A DNA stretch of 64,000 nt from UBA2336 sp965227265 (GTDB lineage: Bacteria > Bacteroidota > Bacteroidia > Cytophagales > Cyclobacteriaceae): contig OZ245738.1 in the NCBI GenBank assembly GCA_965227265.1, positions 496,001 through 560,000 of the forward strand, in the 5' to 3' direction. A program made the position numbers and the translations under genes. Shown here in pieces: positions 50,664 through 59,809 of the stretch (position 1 is its first letter; every line of letters begins with the position of its first letter). The notes beneath the pieces were generated by a model, which was not told where the DNA came from, searched no databases, and was given only the letters and a program-made list of their open reading frames with translations.

Positions 50664-51449
50664 ATGGCCAAACGGATCAATCCAACAGCATTAAAAGATT
50701 TCCTCGGTGAAAAGGTTTTGCAATACAACCAACCCGGTTTTATTCAAGACGATCCGATCAGCATTCCGCATTTGTTTACGAAAAAGGAGGACATTGAAAT
50801 TGCAGGTCTCTTTGCCGCAACACTAGCGTGGGGTCAGCGTAAAACCATCATCCGAAAGTGCCGTGAGCTGATGGCAATGATGGATGATGATCCACATAAT
50901 TTTGTCTTGAATCATTCTGATAATGATCTTAAGCTCTTCCTGGAATTCAAACACCGAACTTTTAACGCAACAGACACACTCTACTTTATAGAGTTCCTGA
51001 AATCCTTTTACCAAAAGCATAAATCGCTCGAAGATGCTTTTCTCGTTTCGCAAGAAGATCAAACAGTAGAGAATGGCTTGATCGGATTTCATAACATCTT
51101 TTTCGGCTTGCCTGATTTTCCAACCCGAACCCGAAAGCATGTGGCAACACCTCTTCGTAAATCAACCTGCAAAAGATTAGTAATGTACTTGCGTTGGATG
51201 GTACGCCAGGATAAAAAAGGAGTAGACTTTGGGATATGGAAAAATATTAAACCATCACAGTTGGTATGTCCGTGTGATCTTCATGTGGATCGCGTTGCCA
51301 GAAAATTAAAACTTATCAAACGCAAGCAAACCGATTGGCAAACTGCGTTGGAGCTTACGGAACAATTAAGAAAGCTTGATCCCAACGATCCTGTTAAATA
51401 TGACTTCGCTTTATTTGGATTAGGTATTGAAGGTTGGGTAAAGCGTTAA
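50664..51449 (+). CDS. TIGR02757 family protein (DUF2400)
   Basis: 261 residues from the ATG at 50664; a TTG three codons up is possible. The family pattern is plain: DDPISIPHLFTKKEDIEIAG (start of the domain), FAATLAWGQRKTIIRKC, RWMVRQDKKGVDFGIWK and LVCPCDLHVDRVARKL, with the KYDFALFGLGIEG end. The function is unknown; the fold may be related to HhH-GPD DNA glycosylases, which is only a guess from the helical layout. A variant -7 box (TATCCTTG) ends 6 bases before the ATG. The last 4 bases overlap the convergent cyanophycinase-like gene. Confidence 0.88.
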   Translation: MAKRINPTALKDFLGEKVLQYNQPGFIQDDPISIPHLFTKKEDIEIAGLFAATLAWGQRKTIIRKCRELMAMMDDDPHNFVLNHSDNDLKLFLEFKHRTFNATDTLYFIEFLKSFYQKHKSLEDAFLVSQEDQTVENGLIGFHNIFFGLPDFPTRTRKHVATPLRKSTCKRLVMYLRWMVRQDKKGVDFGIWKNIKPSQLVCPCDLHVDRVARKLKLIKRKQTDWQTALELTEQLRKLDPNDPVKYDFALFGLGIEGWVKR

Positions 51450-52477
51450 TCTCTCTTTCTCGCCTTAGCGTTGTTAGTATTACTAACTCGTTTTATAAGT
51501 CCGTTTTTAATCCACCAGCTTTCATGACCGGTTTCAGACCATGCGTTTAGATTAAAAGCTGGAGTTCCGGTGCTGCTTCCTTTAAAAGCAAAAACCTGAA
51601 TGGCCTTTTGATCCAGATTCCAAGTCAAGGGGTTATTTGGCTTACATTGTTCAGGATAATAGGGTAAGCTTATCAGAAAGTAGGCGCTGTTAGTTCCAAA
51701 CACCGAAGCATTTCCATCTTTATCAATACAGACAGCGGTCTTTTCGTCAACACCAATACCCTTCGGTTGTTCAACACCAAGATCTTTCATCATCCTCGCC
51801 ATGAATGTAATATGTCGGCCATGCCGTTCGCGCTGCGAATAGTGCTGATCAGAAATTGTATTCGCCAGGTATGGAGCTTCAATAAAGCTTTTTGAAACAC
51901 TTACGGTTGTATCATACGGATTTGCTAATGCTACTTTTGAGTAAGCCGAGTCATGACTTGCATCGAAAATAAATCCAGTTAGCACTGCACAACCGGCACT
52001 CGTTCCGCCAATCGGGATCTTCTTCACTTCAATTAAGTATTTAATTGCTTTCGAAACTTCAGAGTCTTTCCAATACTTCACATAATTCCATTGATCACCT
52101 CCGGCAATAAAAAGCATCTCCGCTTCTCGAATTCTTTTGCCAACAGATTCTTTCAGCGCTTTATCACGACTGTCAATTAACAAGGTCTCTACCGAATTCA
52201 CCTTTCCCAATTCATATATATAGTCATTGTAATCAGTTGAGCCCGAAGCTCGGATAATCATCACATCTCCGCCTTTCGCCCGGTCGATCATCCATTGCAG
52301 CGCCTGATCCACATCCGTACTTCCACCCATCAGTACAATCCCAACCTCGGTTGGAACAGTAACATCGGTTGCATCTCCGGTTATGCCGATTCCCTCGTAG
52401 TCCGTAGATTGAACATCCTGGGCAACTGCCATCATTGACATCAGAAATTGGAAAAGGAGAAAAGGATACTTTTTCAT
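51446..52477 (-). CDS. Cyanophycinase-like secreted peptidase (S51 family)
   Basis: 343 residues with a signal peptide ending AVAQ. The S51 signatures are LMGGSTDVDQAL, MIIRASGSTDYNDYI, LFIAGGDQWNYV and the nucleophile motif GGTSAGCAVLTG with the serine in GTSAG; GIGVDEKTAVCID follows. Cyanophycinases cut cyanophycin (Asp-Arg polymer); related enzymes cut Asp-containing dipeptides. No cyanophycin synthetase is in the window, and export suggests feeding on external polymer or peptides. It is divergent from the ACIII operon. Confidence 0.88.
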   Translation of the reverse strand: MKKYPFLLFQFLMSMMAVAQDVQSTDYEGIGITGDATDVTVPTEVGIVLMGGSTDVDQALQWMIDRAKGGDVMIIRASGSTDYNDYIYELGKVNSVETLLIDSRDKALKESVGKRIREAEMLFIAGGDQWNYVKYWKDSEVSKAIKYLIEVKKIPIGGTSAGCAVLTGFIFDASHDSAYSKVALANPYDTTVSVSKSFIEAPYLANTISDQHYSQRERHGRHITFMARMMKDLGVEQPKGIGVDEKTAVCIDKDGNASVFGTNSAYFLISLPYYPEQCKPNNPLTWNLDQKAIQVFAFKGSSTGTPAFNLNAWSETGHESWWIKNGLIKRVSNTNNAKARKRD

Positions 52478-52639
52478 GGCTAGCTGATTATTCTTAGAGA
52501 ATTTGATAAGAATTAGGTCTATTTAAACTGATTCTAAATTATAACAAGATCATTAACTCCCATCATTACTATCTAACTCACATCATGTTACGAAAGGTGT
52601 TAAAACCCTTGAAATAATTACTCCACGCAATGAAATAAA

Positions 52640-52670
52640 TTTGAAATAATGCCTCCTGATAGTAGATTTG
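52640..52670 (+). promoter_or_regulatory. Promoter of the ACIII-oxidase operon (TTTG-N19-TAGATTTG)
   Basis: TTTG at 52640-52643 and TAGATTTG at 52663-52670 are exactly 19 bases apart, an ideal Bacteroidota sigma-A promoter. Transcription should begin near 52676, giving a leader of about 30 bases to the ATG at 52706. A second TAAATTTG lies at 52636-52643. Confidence 0.8.
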
Positions 52671-52705
52671 TGCCACTTGAAGTAAAACCGGACACTACAC
52701 CTATC

Positions 52706-53971
52706 ATGATAAAACATTTCACTTCATCCTCCAGCAAGTTTTTATCAGTTGTCATACTCCTTTCCTTACTAAGTTTTGCAGGCCGGGCACAAGGTATTCC
52801 GGAAGATGCTGCCGCAATTACTGCGGGACAAGCACTTTTTAATGGCAACTGTAAGTCTTGCCATAAAGTCCATTCACAGTCTGTAGGTCCTGCACTTGCA
52901 GGTGTCTATGATCGGGCTCCCTCTGTTGACTGGATTAAAGCCTGGGTGAGAAACTCAGCGAAAGTTGTAGCCAGCGGTGATGAATACGGTGTAAAGATTT
53001 TCGAAGAGTACAAGAAAAGCCAAATGACTGCCTTCACCAATTTCAATGATGAGCAGATTCTCAATATCCTCGCGTACATACAAGCAGAAACTAAAAAAGG
53101 TCCTGAAGTTGCGGCTGTTCCTGCTGCCGGAACTCCAACAACAGGTGGCGGAGATGCAGGCATTTCATCAAACTACCTCAACGTCATCCTCATCGGGATG
53201 CTGATCATTCTTATATTATTAGTAGTGATCCTGGGCTTCCTCGTTTCTTCATTGAAGCGTTTCCTCGATCAGAAAAACCTTACCGAAGAAGACAAAGAGC
53301 TTATTCACTCTCCAATTACAGTTTCAACAATCTCTCGCAGCCGCGGATTTATCTTTATCGTAACATTCTTAGTTGCTGCATTAGGCTTCAAAGCTGTGAT
53401 CAACGGCCTGTATTCGATTGGCATCCAGCAAGGGTACGCGCCTAAGCAACCAATTGCATTCTCACACAAGCTTCACGCTGGTGATTATGAAATCGACTGT
53501 AAGTATTGCCACACAGGTGTAATGAAGGGGAAGAGTGCTACGATTCCTTCGGTTAACATTTGTATGAACTGTCATCGTGCAGTAAAAACAGAATCTCCAC
53601 AGATCCAAAAAATTTGGGCAGCTGCCGACTGGAATGCTGAAACATTGACCTTCGGCCCTAACCAAAAGCCTATCGAGTGGGTTCGGATCCACAACTTGCC
53701 TGATCTTGCTTACTTCAATCACGCCCAGCACGTAAATGTGGCGGGTGTTATCTGCCAGACCTGTCACGGTCCGATCGAAACAATGGATGTTGTTCGCCAG
53801 TACTCTTTATTAACAATGGGCTGGTGTATCGACTGTCACCGTAAGACTGACATAAACACAAAAGGCAATGCCTATTACGATAACCTGGTTGAATTACACA
53901 ACAAGGCTGGTAAAGGAAACATGAAAGTTGAAGACAATGGCGGACTTGAGTGCGCTAAGTGTCACTATTAA
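52706..53971 (+). CDS. actA: Alternative complex III multihaem cytochrome subunit ActA
   Basis: 421 residues; the ATG at 52706 is chosen because the frame from 52649 begins inside the promoter and because it starts the signal peptide (FLSVVILLSLLSFAGRAQG). Layout: a mono-haem cytochrome c domain (CKSCH from Cys49), a Pro/Gly linker, two membrane helices (LNVILIGMLIILILLVVIL; FIFIVTFLVAALGFKAVI), and a five-haem domain (CKYCH, CMNCH, CQTCH, CIDCH, CAKCH). Six CxxCH in all; the best-known ActA has five. It takes electrons from ActB and hands them on. First gene of the operon. Confidence 0.92.
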   Translation: MIKHFTSSSSKFLSVVILLSLLSFAGRAQGIPEDAAAITAGQALFNGNCKSCHKVHSQSVGPALAGVYDRAPSVDWIKAWVRNSAKVVASGDEYGVKIFEEYKKSQMTAFTNFNDEQILNILAYIQAETKKGPEVAAVPAAGTPTTGGGDAGISSNYLNVILIGMLIILILLVVILGFLVSSLKRFLDQKNLTEEDKELIHSPITVSTISRSRGFIFIVTFLVAALGFKAVINGLYSIGIQQGYAPKQPIAFSHKLHAGDYEIDCKYCHTGVMKGKSATIPSVNICMNCHRAVKTESPQIQKIWAAADWNAETLTFGPNQKPIEWVRIHNLPDLAYFNHAQHVNVAGVICQTCHGPIETMDVVRQYSLLTMGWCIDCHRKTDINTKGNAYYDNLVELHNKAGKGNMKVEDNGGLECAKCHY

Positions 53972-54017
53972 TATATAGAGCAAAAACGAATTAAGAATCA
54001 CGGTTCATTACTACACA

Positions 54018-57000
54018 ATGGAAGAATCTAAGAAGATATATTGGAAAGGTCTCGAGCAGCTAACCAATGACTCTGAGTTTGTAAAAAATGCAAACAATGA
54101 GTTTGGTCAGGCACCCGAAGAGGATCTCGGTCACACGCGCAGAGACTTTTTGAAAATGATGGGTTTCGGTATGTCAGCCGTAGCCTTGGCTGCCTGCGAG
54201 GCACCTATCCGTAAGGCTATTCCTTACGTAAACAAGCCGGTTGACGTTGATCCAAGCGTTGCAAACTATTATGCATCGACCTATACCAACGGTGGCGACT
54301 ATTGCAGCATCGTAGTAAAAGTTCGTGAAGGCCGTCCGATTAAAGTGGATGGTAACTCCTTATCAAGCATTACAAAAGGCGGAACTTCAGCTCAGGTTGA
54401 AGCTTCTGTTCTTTCTTTATATGATAACGCTCGCTTACGTTGGCCAGTGGCAGCTAAAAGCAAGACTTCCTGGGAAGAGCTTGATAAACAGATCATTGAA
54501 AAGCTTGGTAGCGTAGGAATCAGCGGAGGCAAGATTGCTATCGTCAGCAATACAATCCTCAGCCCAAGCACAAAAGCAACCATCGAAAAATTCAAAGCGA
54601 AATATCCTTCGACACAGCATGTTGTGTACGATCAGGTATCCGCTTACGGAATGTTGAAAGCTAACGAAGAGTCATTCGGCACCGCCATGATCCCTTCTTA
54701 CGATTTCAGCAAAGCGAATGTAATCGTGAGCATTGCATCCGACTTCCTGACTTCAGGAACTTCACCAATCGAAGCGACCAAGCAATATGCAATGGGTCGT
54801 GAAGTAGGTGAGGATAAAAAAGAAATGTCGCGTCACTATCAGTTTGAAACAATCCTTTCATTAACTGGTGCTAACGCTGATTATAGATCACAGATCAGAC
54901 CTTCGGAAGAAGGCGCAGTAGCCATACAATTGTATAACCTGATTGCTGCAAAAACTGGCGGAGCTACAATTAGTGGTGGTGTTGAGAAGACGTATTTGGC
55001 TGAAGCTGCTAACGATCTTTGGGCAAGCAGAGGCAAAGCCCTTGTTGTTGCCGGATCAAATGACAAAGCAATCCAGATTGTTGTTAACGCAATTAACGGC
55101 TTGCTCGGAAGCTACGGCTCAACGATTCTTGGAACACCGGTTAATTTCCGCCAGGGTAATGATGAGGCAATGGCCAATTTCATTAAAGAAACCGAAGCCG
55201 GAAGCATAGCCGCAGTTATCTTCTACGGCTGTAACCCGGTTTACGATCACCCGATGGGTGCTAACCTCGCGGAAGGCTTGAAGAAAGTAGGCGTAAAAAT
55301 CTCTACTTCTTATAAGGAAGATGAAACAGCAACACTTGCTGAGTTCATTGCTCCGGATCATCACTACCTCGAAGCCTGGAATGACGCTGAGCCTAAGAAA
55401 GGTTTCTTAAGCATCGCGCAACCTGCAATCACCCCAATCTTCAAATCACGCGCAGCTCAGGAAAGCTTGCTTGTATGGGCCGGTGAAACAAACGTTGATT
55501 ATTTCGAGATCTTAAAAAATAACTGGAAGAGCTGGTTCTTTACTGGCGGCAACTTTCAGGCATGGTGGGATAAGTGCTTGTACGATGGTGTTCTTGAAAC
55601 AGGCACAGCTACAGTTGCAACATTAGCGTTTGGCGGAAATGTTTCTGCAGCCGCAGATTCAATTGCTGCCAACTACAAATCAGCAGCATGGGAATTTGTT
55701 GTGTACGAGAACGGAACAGTAGGTAATGGTTCTCAGGCGAACAATCCATTATTACAAGAGTTACCAGATCCTATTACGAAAGCAGTTTGGGATCATTATG
55801 TAACGGTATCACCAAAAGATACAGCGGGTATTAATTTCAAAGAAGCGAAAACACAATACGCGTCCATTACTATTAACGGTAAAGAAGTTAAGCTTCCGAT
55901 ATTGGTTCAGCCGGGTCAGCCTCAGGGAACGCTTGGTATTCCATTAGGATACGGTCGTGCTAAATCGGTTGGAAAAGTTGCTGAAAGTGTTGGCGGTGTT
56001 AACGCCTATCCATTTGGAACGATCGTTAACGGATCATTAAGCTTCACAGGAAGCGCTGACTTCAAGCTTCTGGATGAAACCTATCAAATAGCAACAACCC
56101 AAACCCATCAAACGGTTATGGGTCGTCAGACAGTTATCCAGGAAACTGTATTAACTGAATTTCAGCAAAAGGACTGGAAACGTTCATATCAGCCTGAAGT
56201 AACAACCTGGCGCGATAAAGATCATAAAGTAAAACCGGGTGAATTGTCGTTGTGGAAAGGCCACGAATACAAAAATCATCATTGGGGAATGGCCATTGAC
56301 CTGAACACGTGTACAGGTTGCGCTGCCTGCGTAGTAGCATGCAACGTTGAAAACAACGTTTCATTAGTAGGTCGCCAGGAAGTTATCAACAGACGTGAAA
56401 TGCACTGGTTGCGTATTGATCGCTACTATGCAAGTGCCAAACCGGCTGAGAACTGGGGCTGGAAGCAGGCTGAAGATGCTGCTGACAATCCTGAAGTTAT
56501 ATTCCAACCAATGCTTTGCCAGCACTGTAACAACGCGCCATGCGAAACTGTTTGTCCAGTTGCTGCAACAACGCACAGTACCGAAGGTCTTAACCAGATG
56601 GCGTACAACCGTTGTATCGGAACCCGCTATTGCGCAAACAACTGTCCATATAAAGTAAGACGTTTCAACTGGTTTAAATATCACGATAACGAGAAGTTCG
56701 CAGAAGTTAACCCTGCAATGAATACGGATCTTGGTAAGATGGTATTGAACCCGGATGTTACCGTACGTTCACGCGGTGTAATGGAAAAATGTTCTTTCTG
56801 TGTACAACGTATTCAAAACGGTAAGCTTGGCGCGAAGAAAGAGAGAAGGCCTTTACAAGATGGTGAAGTAGTAACCGCTTGTCAGGCAGCTTGCTCTACC
56901 GGAGCGATTGTATTCGGAGATGTAAACAATCCGGAAAGCAAAATTTCAAAATTGTTGAAGATCCGTCCGATGGATGAAGAGCATCCTCACCGTGTCGACA

Positions 57001-57107
57001 AGATCACCGATAACCCACGCGCATATCAAGTGCTTGAAGAAATTGGTGTGAAGCCAAACATCTGGTATCTCTCGAAAGTGAGAAACAAAGAGCACATGGG
57101 CGCTTAA
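54018..57107 (+). CDS. actB: Alternative complex III subunit ActB (molybdopterin-oxidoreductase-like, iron-sulfur)
   Basis: 1029 residues. A twin-arginine signal sits behind an N-terminal extension (RRDFLKMMGFGMSAVALAAC, Arg41-Arg42), as in other ACIII and nrf-like proteins. The first ~700 residues are a molybdopterin oxidoreductase-like fold that in ACIII carries no cofactor. The C-terminal ~270 residues bind iron-sulfur clusters: CTGCAACVVACN, CQHCNNAPCETVCP, CIGTRYCANNCP, then CSFC and CQAACS. Electrons from quinol at ActC pass through these clusters to ActA. It lies 46 bases after actA. Confidence 0.95.
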   Translation: MEESKKIYWKGLEQLTNDSEFVKNANNEFGQAPEEDLGHTRRDFLKMMGFGMSAVALAACEAPIRKAIPYVNKPVDVDPSVANYYASTYTNGGDYCSIVVKVREGRPIKVDGNSLSSITKGGTSAQVEASVLSLYDNARLRWPVAAKSKTSWEELDKQIIEKLGSVGISGGKIAIVSNTILSPSTKATIEKFKAKYPSTQHVVYDQVSAYGMLKANEESFGTAMIPSYDFSKANVIVSIASDFLTSGTSPIEATKQYAMGREVGEDKKEMSRHYQFETILSLTGANADYRSQIRPSEEGAVAIQLYNLIAAKTGGATISGGVEKTYLAEAANDLWASRGKALVVAGSNDKAIQIVVNAINGLLGSYGSTILGTPVNFRQGNDEAMANFIKETEAGSIAAVIFYGCNPVYDHPMGANLAEGLKKVGVKISTSYKEDETATLAEFIAPDHHYLEAWNDAEPKKGFLSIAQPAITPIFKSRAAQESLLVWAGETNVDYFEILKNNWKSWFFTGGNFQAWWDKCLYDGVLETGTATVATLAFGGNVSAAADSIAANYKSAAWEFVVYENGTVGNGSQANNPLLQELPDPITKAVWDHYVTVSPKDTAGINFKEAKTQYASITINGKEVKLPILVQPGQPQGTLGIPLGYGRAKSVGKVAESVGGVNAYPFGTIVNGSLSFTGSADFKLLDETYQIATTQTHQTVMGRQTVIQETVLTEFQQKDWKRSYQPEVTTWRDKDHKVKPGELSLWKGHEYKNHHWGMAIDLNTCTGCAACVVACNVENNVSLVGRQEVINRREMHWLRIDRYYASAKPAENWGWKQAEDAADNPEVIFQPMLCQHCNNAPCETVCPVAATTHSTEGLNQMAYNRCIGTRYCANNCPYKVRRFNWFKYHDNEKFAEVNPAMNTDLGKMVLNPDVTVRSRGVMEKCSFCVQRIQNGKLGAKKERRPLQDGEVVTACQAACSTGAIVFGDVNNPESKISKLLKIRPMDEEHPHRVDKITDNPRAYQVLEEIGVKPNIWYLSKVRNKEHMGA

Positions 57108-57153
57108 TTGATTGAAAGAAGTATTGACTAATTGATATAGAAGTAAAACGAAT

Positions 57154-58542
57154 ATGCAGGTAGCTTCATCCCTTCGCGAGACATTAATTACCGGTGGTAA
57201 AACCGTAAAAGATGTGTCGCACGACATTAGCCGACACGTGGAGAATAAGCCCACAAAATTATGGTGGGCAGCAATGGCCATATCCGTGGTTGTCATGGCA
57301 TATGGTTTCTATTGCCTGTGCTTTCTCTTATGGGAGGGTGTCGGAGTCTGGGGATTGAACAAAACAGTAGGCTGGGCCTGGGATATCACAAACTTCGTTT
57401 GGTGGGTGGGTATTGGTCACGCTGGTACGTTGATTTCTGCGATCTTGTTATTGTTCCGTCAGAAGTGGCGGATGTCAATCAACCGCGCAGCGGAAGCGAT
57501 GACGATCTTTGCCGTTATTTGTGCTGCTACATTCCCGTTCGCTCACATGGGCCGTTTGTGGTTAGGATTTTATTGGGTGTTCCCATTGCCAAACACATGG
57601 GGCTCGCTTTGGGCAAACTTTAACTCACCACTGTTGTGGGACGTTTTCGCGATCTCAACATACTTTACCGTATCATTAGTATTCTGGTACATGGGTCTTA
57701 TCCCTGACTTCGCAGTTATCCGTGACCGCGCAGTTGTACAAGGACATAAAATCAGAGCCCAGGTTTATAATACCTTAAGCTTCGGCTGGCAGGGTGGAGC
57801 TAAAACCTGGATGCGTTACGAATCCGTGGCGTTAATTCTTGCAGGTCTCTCAACACCACTCGTACTTTCAGTTCACACAATTGTATCCATGGACTTTGCT
57901 ACCTCGGTAATCCCAGGTTGGCACACTACTATCTTCCCGCCTTACTTCGTTGCGGGTGCGATCTTCTCCGGCTTCGCGATGGTGTTAACACTGTTGTTGA
58001 TTACACGTAAAGTATTTAAGCTCGAAGATTACATTACAATCTATCACATTGAGTTGATGAACATCATCATCATCGTGACAGGTTCGATAGTAGGTATCGC
58101 TTATATTACAGAGCTCTTCATCGCCTGGTACTCAGGTGTTGAGTATGAAGGTTACGCTTTCTACAACCGTGTATCCGGACCGTTTGCCTGGGCATACTGG
58201 TCTATGATGACGTGTAACGTAATTTCTCCACAGCTTTTCTGGGTTAAGAAAATCAGAACGAGTCTTGTCGCAACATTCGTGCTTTCCATCATCGTGAACA
58301 TCGGTATGTGGTTCGAGCGTTTCGTGATCATCGTAACATCACTACACAGAGATTATATCCCATCAAGCTGGACGATGTTCTCGCCAACACAATATGACAT
58401 TGGTGAATACTTATTCACGTTCGGTTTCTTCTTTACAGCATTTCTGTTGTTTGCCAAATTCTTCCCGGTAATCAACATGGCGGAGGTAAAGAGTATTGTT
58501 AAGATTTCATCGCTTGAAAAGAAAGAAGACGCTACGCATTAA
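57154..58542 (+). CDS. actC: Alternative complex III quinol-binding subunit ActC (NrfD-like)
   Basis: 462 residues with about ten membrane helices, belonging to the NrfD/PsrC family. Visible segments include WWAAMAISVVVMAYGFYCL, WWVGIGHAGTLISAILLL, EAMTIFAVICAATFPFAHMG and FVAGAIFSGFAMVLTLLLI. The GHAGTLISA stretch and PFAHMGR near the periplasmic side are typical of the ACIII quinol site. It oxidises menaquinol. It lies 46 bases after actB and touches actD. Confidence 0.94.
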   Translation: MQVASSLRETLITGGKTVKDVSHDISRHVENKPTKLWWAAMAISVVVMAYGFYCLCFLLWEGVGVWGLNKTVGWAWDITNFVWWVGIGHAGTLISAILLLFRQKWRMSINRAAEAMTIFAVICAATFPFAHMGRLWLGFYWVFPLPNTWGSLWANFNSPLLWDVFAISTYFTVSLVFWYMGLIPDFAVIRDRAVVQGHKIRAQVYNTLSFGWQGGAKTWMRYESVALILAGLSTPLVLSVHTIVSMDFATSVIPGWHTTIFPPYFVAGAIFSGFAMVLTLLLITRKVFKLEDYITIYHIELMNIIIIVTGSIVGIAYITELFIAWYSGVEYEGYAFYNRVSGPFAWAYWSMMTCNVISPQLFWVKKIRTSLVATFVLSIIVNIGMWFERFVIIVTSLHRDYIPSSWTMFSPTQYDIGEYLFTFGFFFTAFLLFAKFFPVINMAEVKSIVKISSLEKKEDATH

Positions 58543-58554
58543 TTGAATAAAGAA

Positions 58555-59085
58555 ATGGACGCAGACAAGCATTTTATTGTAGGAATTTTTGACGATGAGG
58601 AGGTTTTGCTGAAAGGCATCGGCAAGGTAAGAGGTGATGGTGTGAAAATTCATGATGTATATTCACCATTCCCGGTTCACGGAATTGATGATGCGTTAAG
58701 CATTAAAAAATCCCGTTTGCCAATTGCTGCCTTTATGTTCGGATTAACCGGAACATCGTTAGCGCTTTTAATGCAGATCTGGATGCTTGGCTACGATTGG
58801 CCAATGATCATCGGTGGTAAGAACTTCGCGTCACTTCCGCCTTTTATTCCGGTAACTTTTGAATTAACAGTTTTATTGGCTGCACTAGGAATGGTTGGAA
58901 CATTCTTTATCGCCAGCGATATGAAGCCTTATGGATGGCCGCGTCAGTTTGATCTTCGCAGTACGGAAGATAAGCACGTAATGGCCATTGATCTTGCCGT
59001 GAATTCCGGTAAGTCAAAAGATGAATTGAGAAGCTTGTTGAAATCCAGCGGAGCTTCTGAAGTGAACGAAAAGAGTTTTGAATAA
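58555..59085 (+). CDS. actD: Alternative complex III subunit ActD (DUF3341)
   Basis: 176 residues from the ATG at 58555; a TTG at 58543, directly after the actC stop, could add four residues and cannot be ruled out. The family pattern HFIVGIFDDEEVLLKGIGKV, IHDVYSPFPVHGID, then two membrane helices (AAFMFGLTGTSLALLMQIW; FELTVLLAALGMVGTFFIA) and a cytoplasmic tail is complete. It is a structural membrane subunit of ACIII without cofactors. Confidence 0.93.
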   Translation: MDADKHFIVGIFDDEEVLLKGIGKVRGDGVKIHDVYSPFPVHGIDDALSIKKSRLPIAAFMFGLTGTSLALLMQIWMLGYDWPMIIGGKNFASLPPFIPVTFELTVLLAALGMVGTFFIASDMKPYGWPRQFDLRSTEDKHVMAIDLAVNSGKSKDELRSLLKSSGASEVNEKSFE

Positions 59086-59100
59086 TATACGCCTTTGAAT

Positions 59101-59760
59101 ATGCAGGTTATTAAAAGATTGATCATCGGTTTTGCAGGAACAGCGTTGCTGGCGTCTTGTGGTGCAGGTGGTGAAGACCAGGGAACAGAATACGCGCCCA
59201 ACATGTATCACTCTGTGGCGTATGAACCATACAGCCAGATTACGGATAAAGAAGCGGGTCGTTGGTTAACATCTATTGAATATAGAATTGATTCAGTTGA
59301 AACAAACGCTTTGAATCACGCTGAGCATTACAACTCAAATGCATGGAATCCATTCCGTATGAATATGCGGTTACCTGCTCCCAACACCGTGAGCCGGAAC
59401 AGGAACGGATATCTTCCGTATCGTCTTGGTAAGGATAGTTTGACGTTTGCAGCAGCAACCTTAGTTAGTCCATTGGATACTGCGCAGAACAAGGCATTTA
59501 TCGCAGAAGGAAAGATTCTTTATGAAACATATTGCGATCATTGCCATGGCGCGAAAGGTGAAGGCGATGGTAAAGTTGCTGATAAATATGCCGGTGTTGC
59601 CAACCTGAAAGGGGATGCGATCAAAGGCGTAAGTGAAGGCCATATTTTTCATGTAATCACCATGGGTAAAGGCTTAATGCAACCTCACGGTTCACAGGTT
59701 AGCGTAGAAGATCGCTGGAAAATTGCACGCTATGTGAAAGCATTGCAGGCAGCGAAATAA
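59101..59760 (+). CDS. actE: Alternative complex III mono-haem cytochrome c lipoprotein ActE
   Basis: 219 residues. The lipobox is LLASCGAG, so it is anchored by lipid. A proline/tyrosine-rich part (YAPNMYHSVAYEPYSQI) comes first, then cytochrome c with CDHCH from Cys145 and an axial Met in GKGLMQPHGSQV. It is the exit cytochrome that may deliver electrons to the oxidase within an ACIII-oxidase supercomplex. It lies 15 bases after actD. Confidence 0.93.
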   Translation: MQVIKRLIIGFAGTALLASCGAGGEDQGTEYAPNMYHSVAYEPYSQITDKEAGRWLTSIEYRIDSVETNALNHAEHYNSNAWNPFRMNMRLPAPNTVSRNRNGYLPYRLGKDSLTFAAATLVSPLDTAQNKAFIAEGKILYETYCDHCHGAKGEGDGKVADKYAGVANLKGDAIKGVSEGHIFHVITMGKGLMQPHGSQVSVEDRWKIARYVKALQAAK

Positions 59761-59809
59761 AATATTAAATCGATCAATTGATCAATAGATAAACGAATTA
59801 ACGATCCAA

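Noticed and set aside
57261..57623. 120-codon open frame inside actC in another frame
   Set aside because: A shadow of the hydrophobic actC sequence; actC itself is certain.
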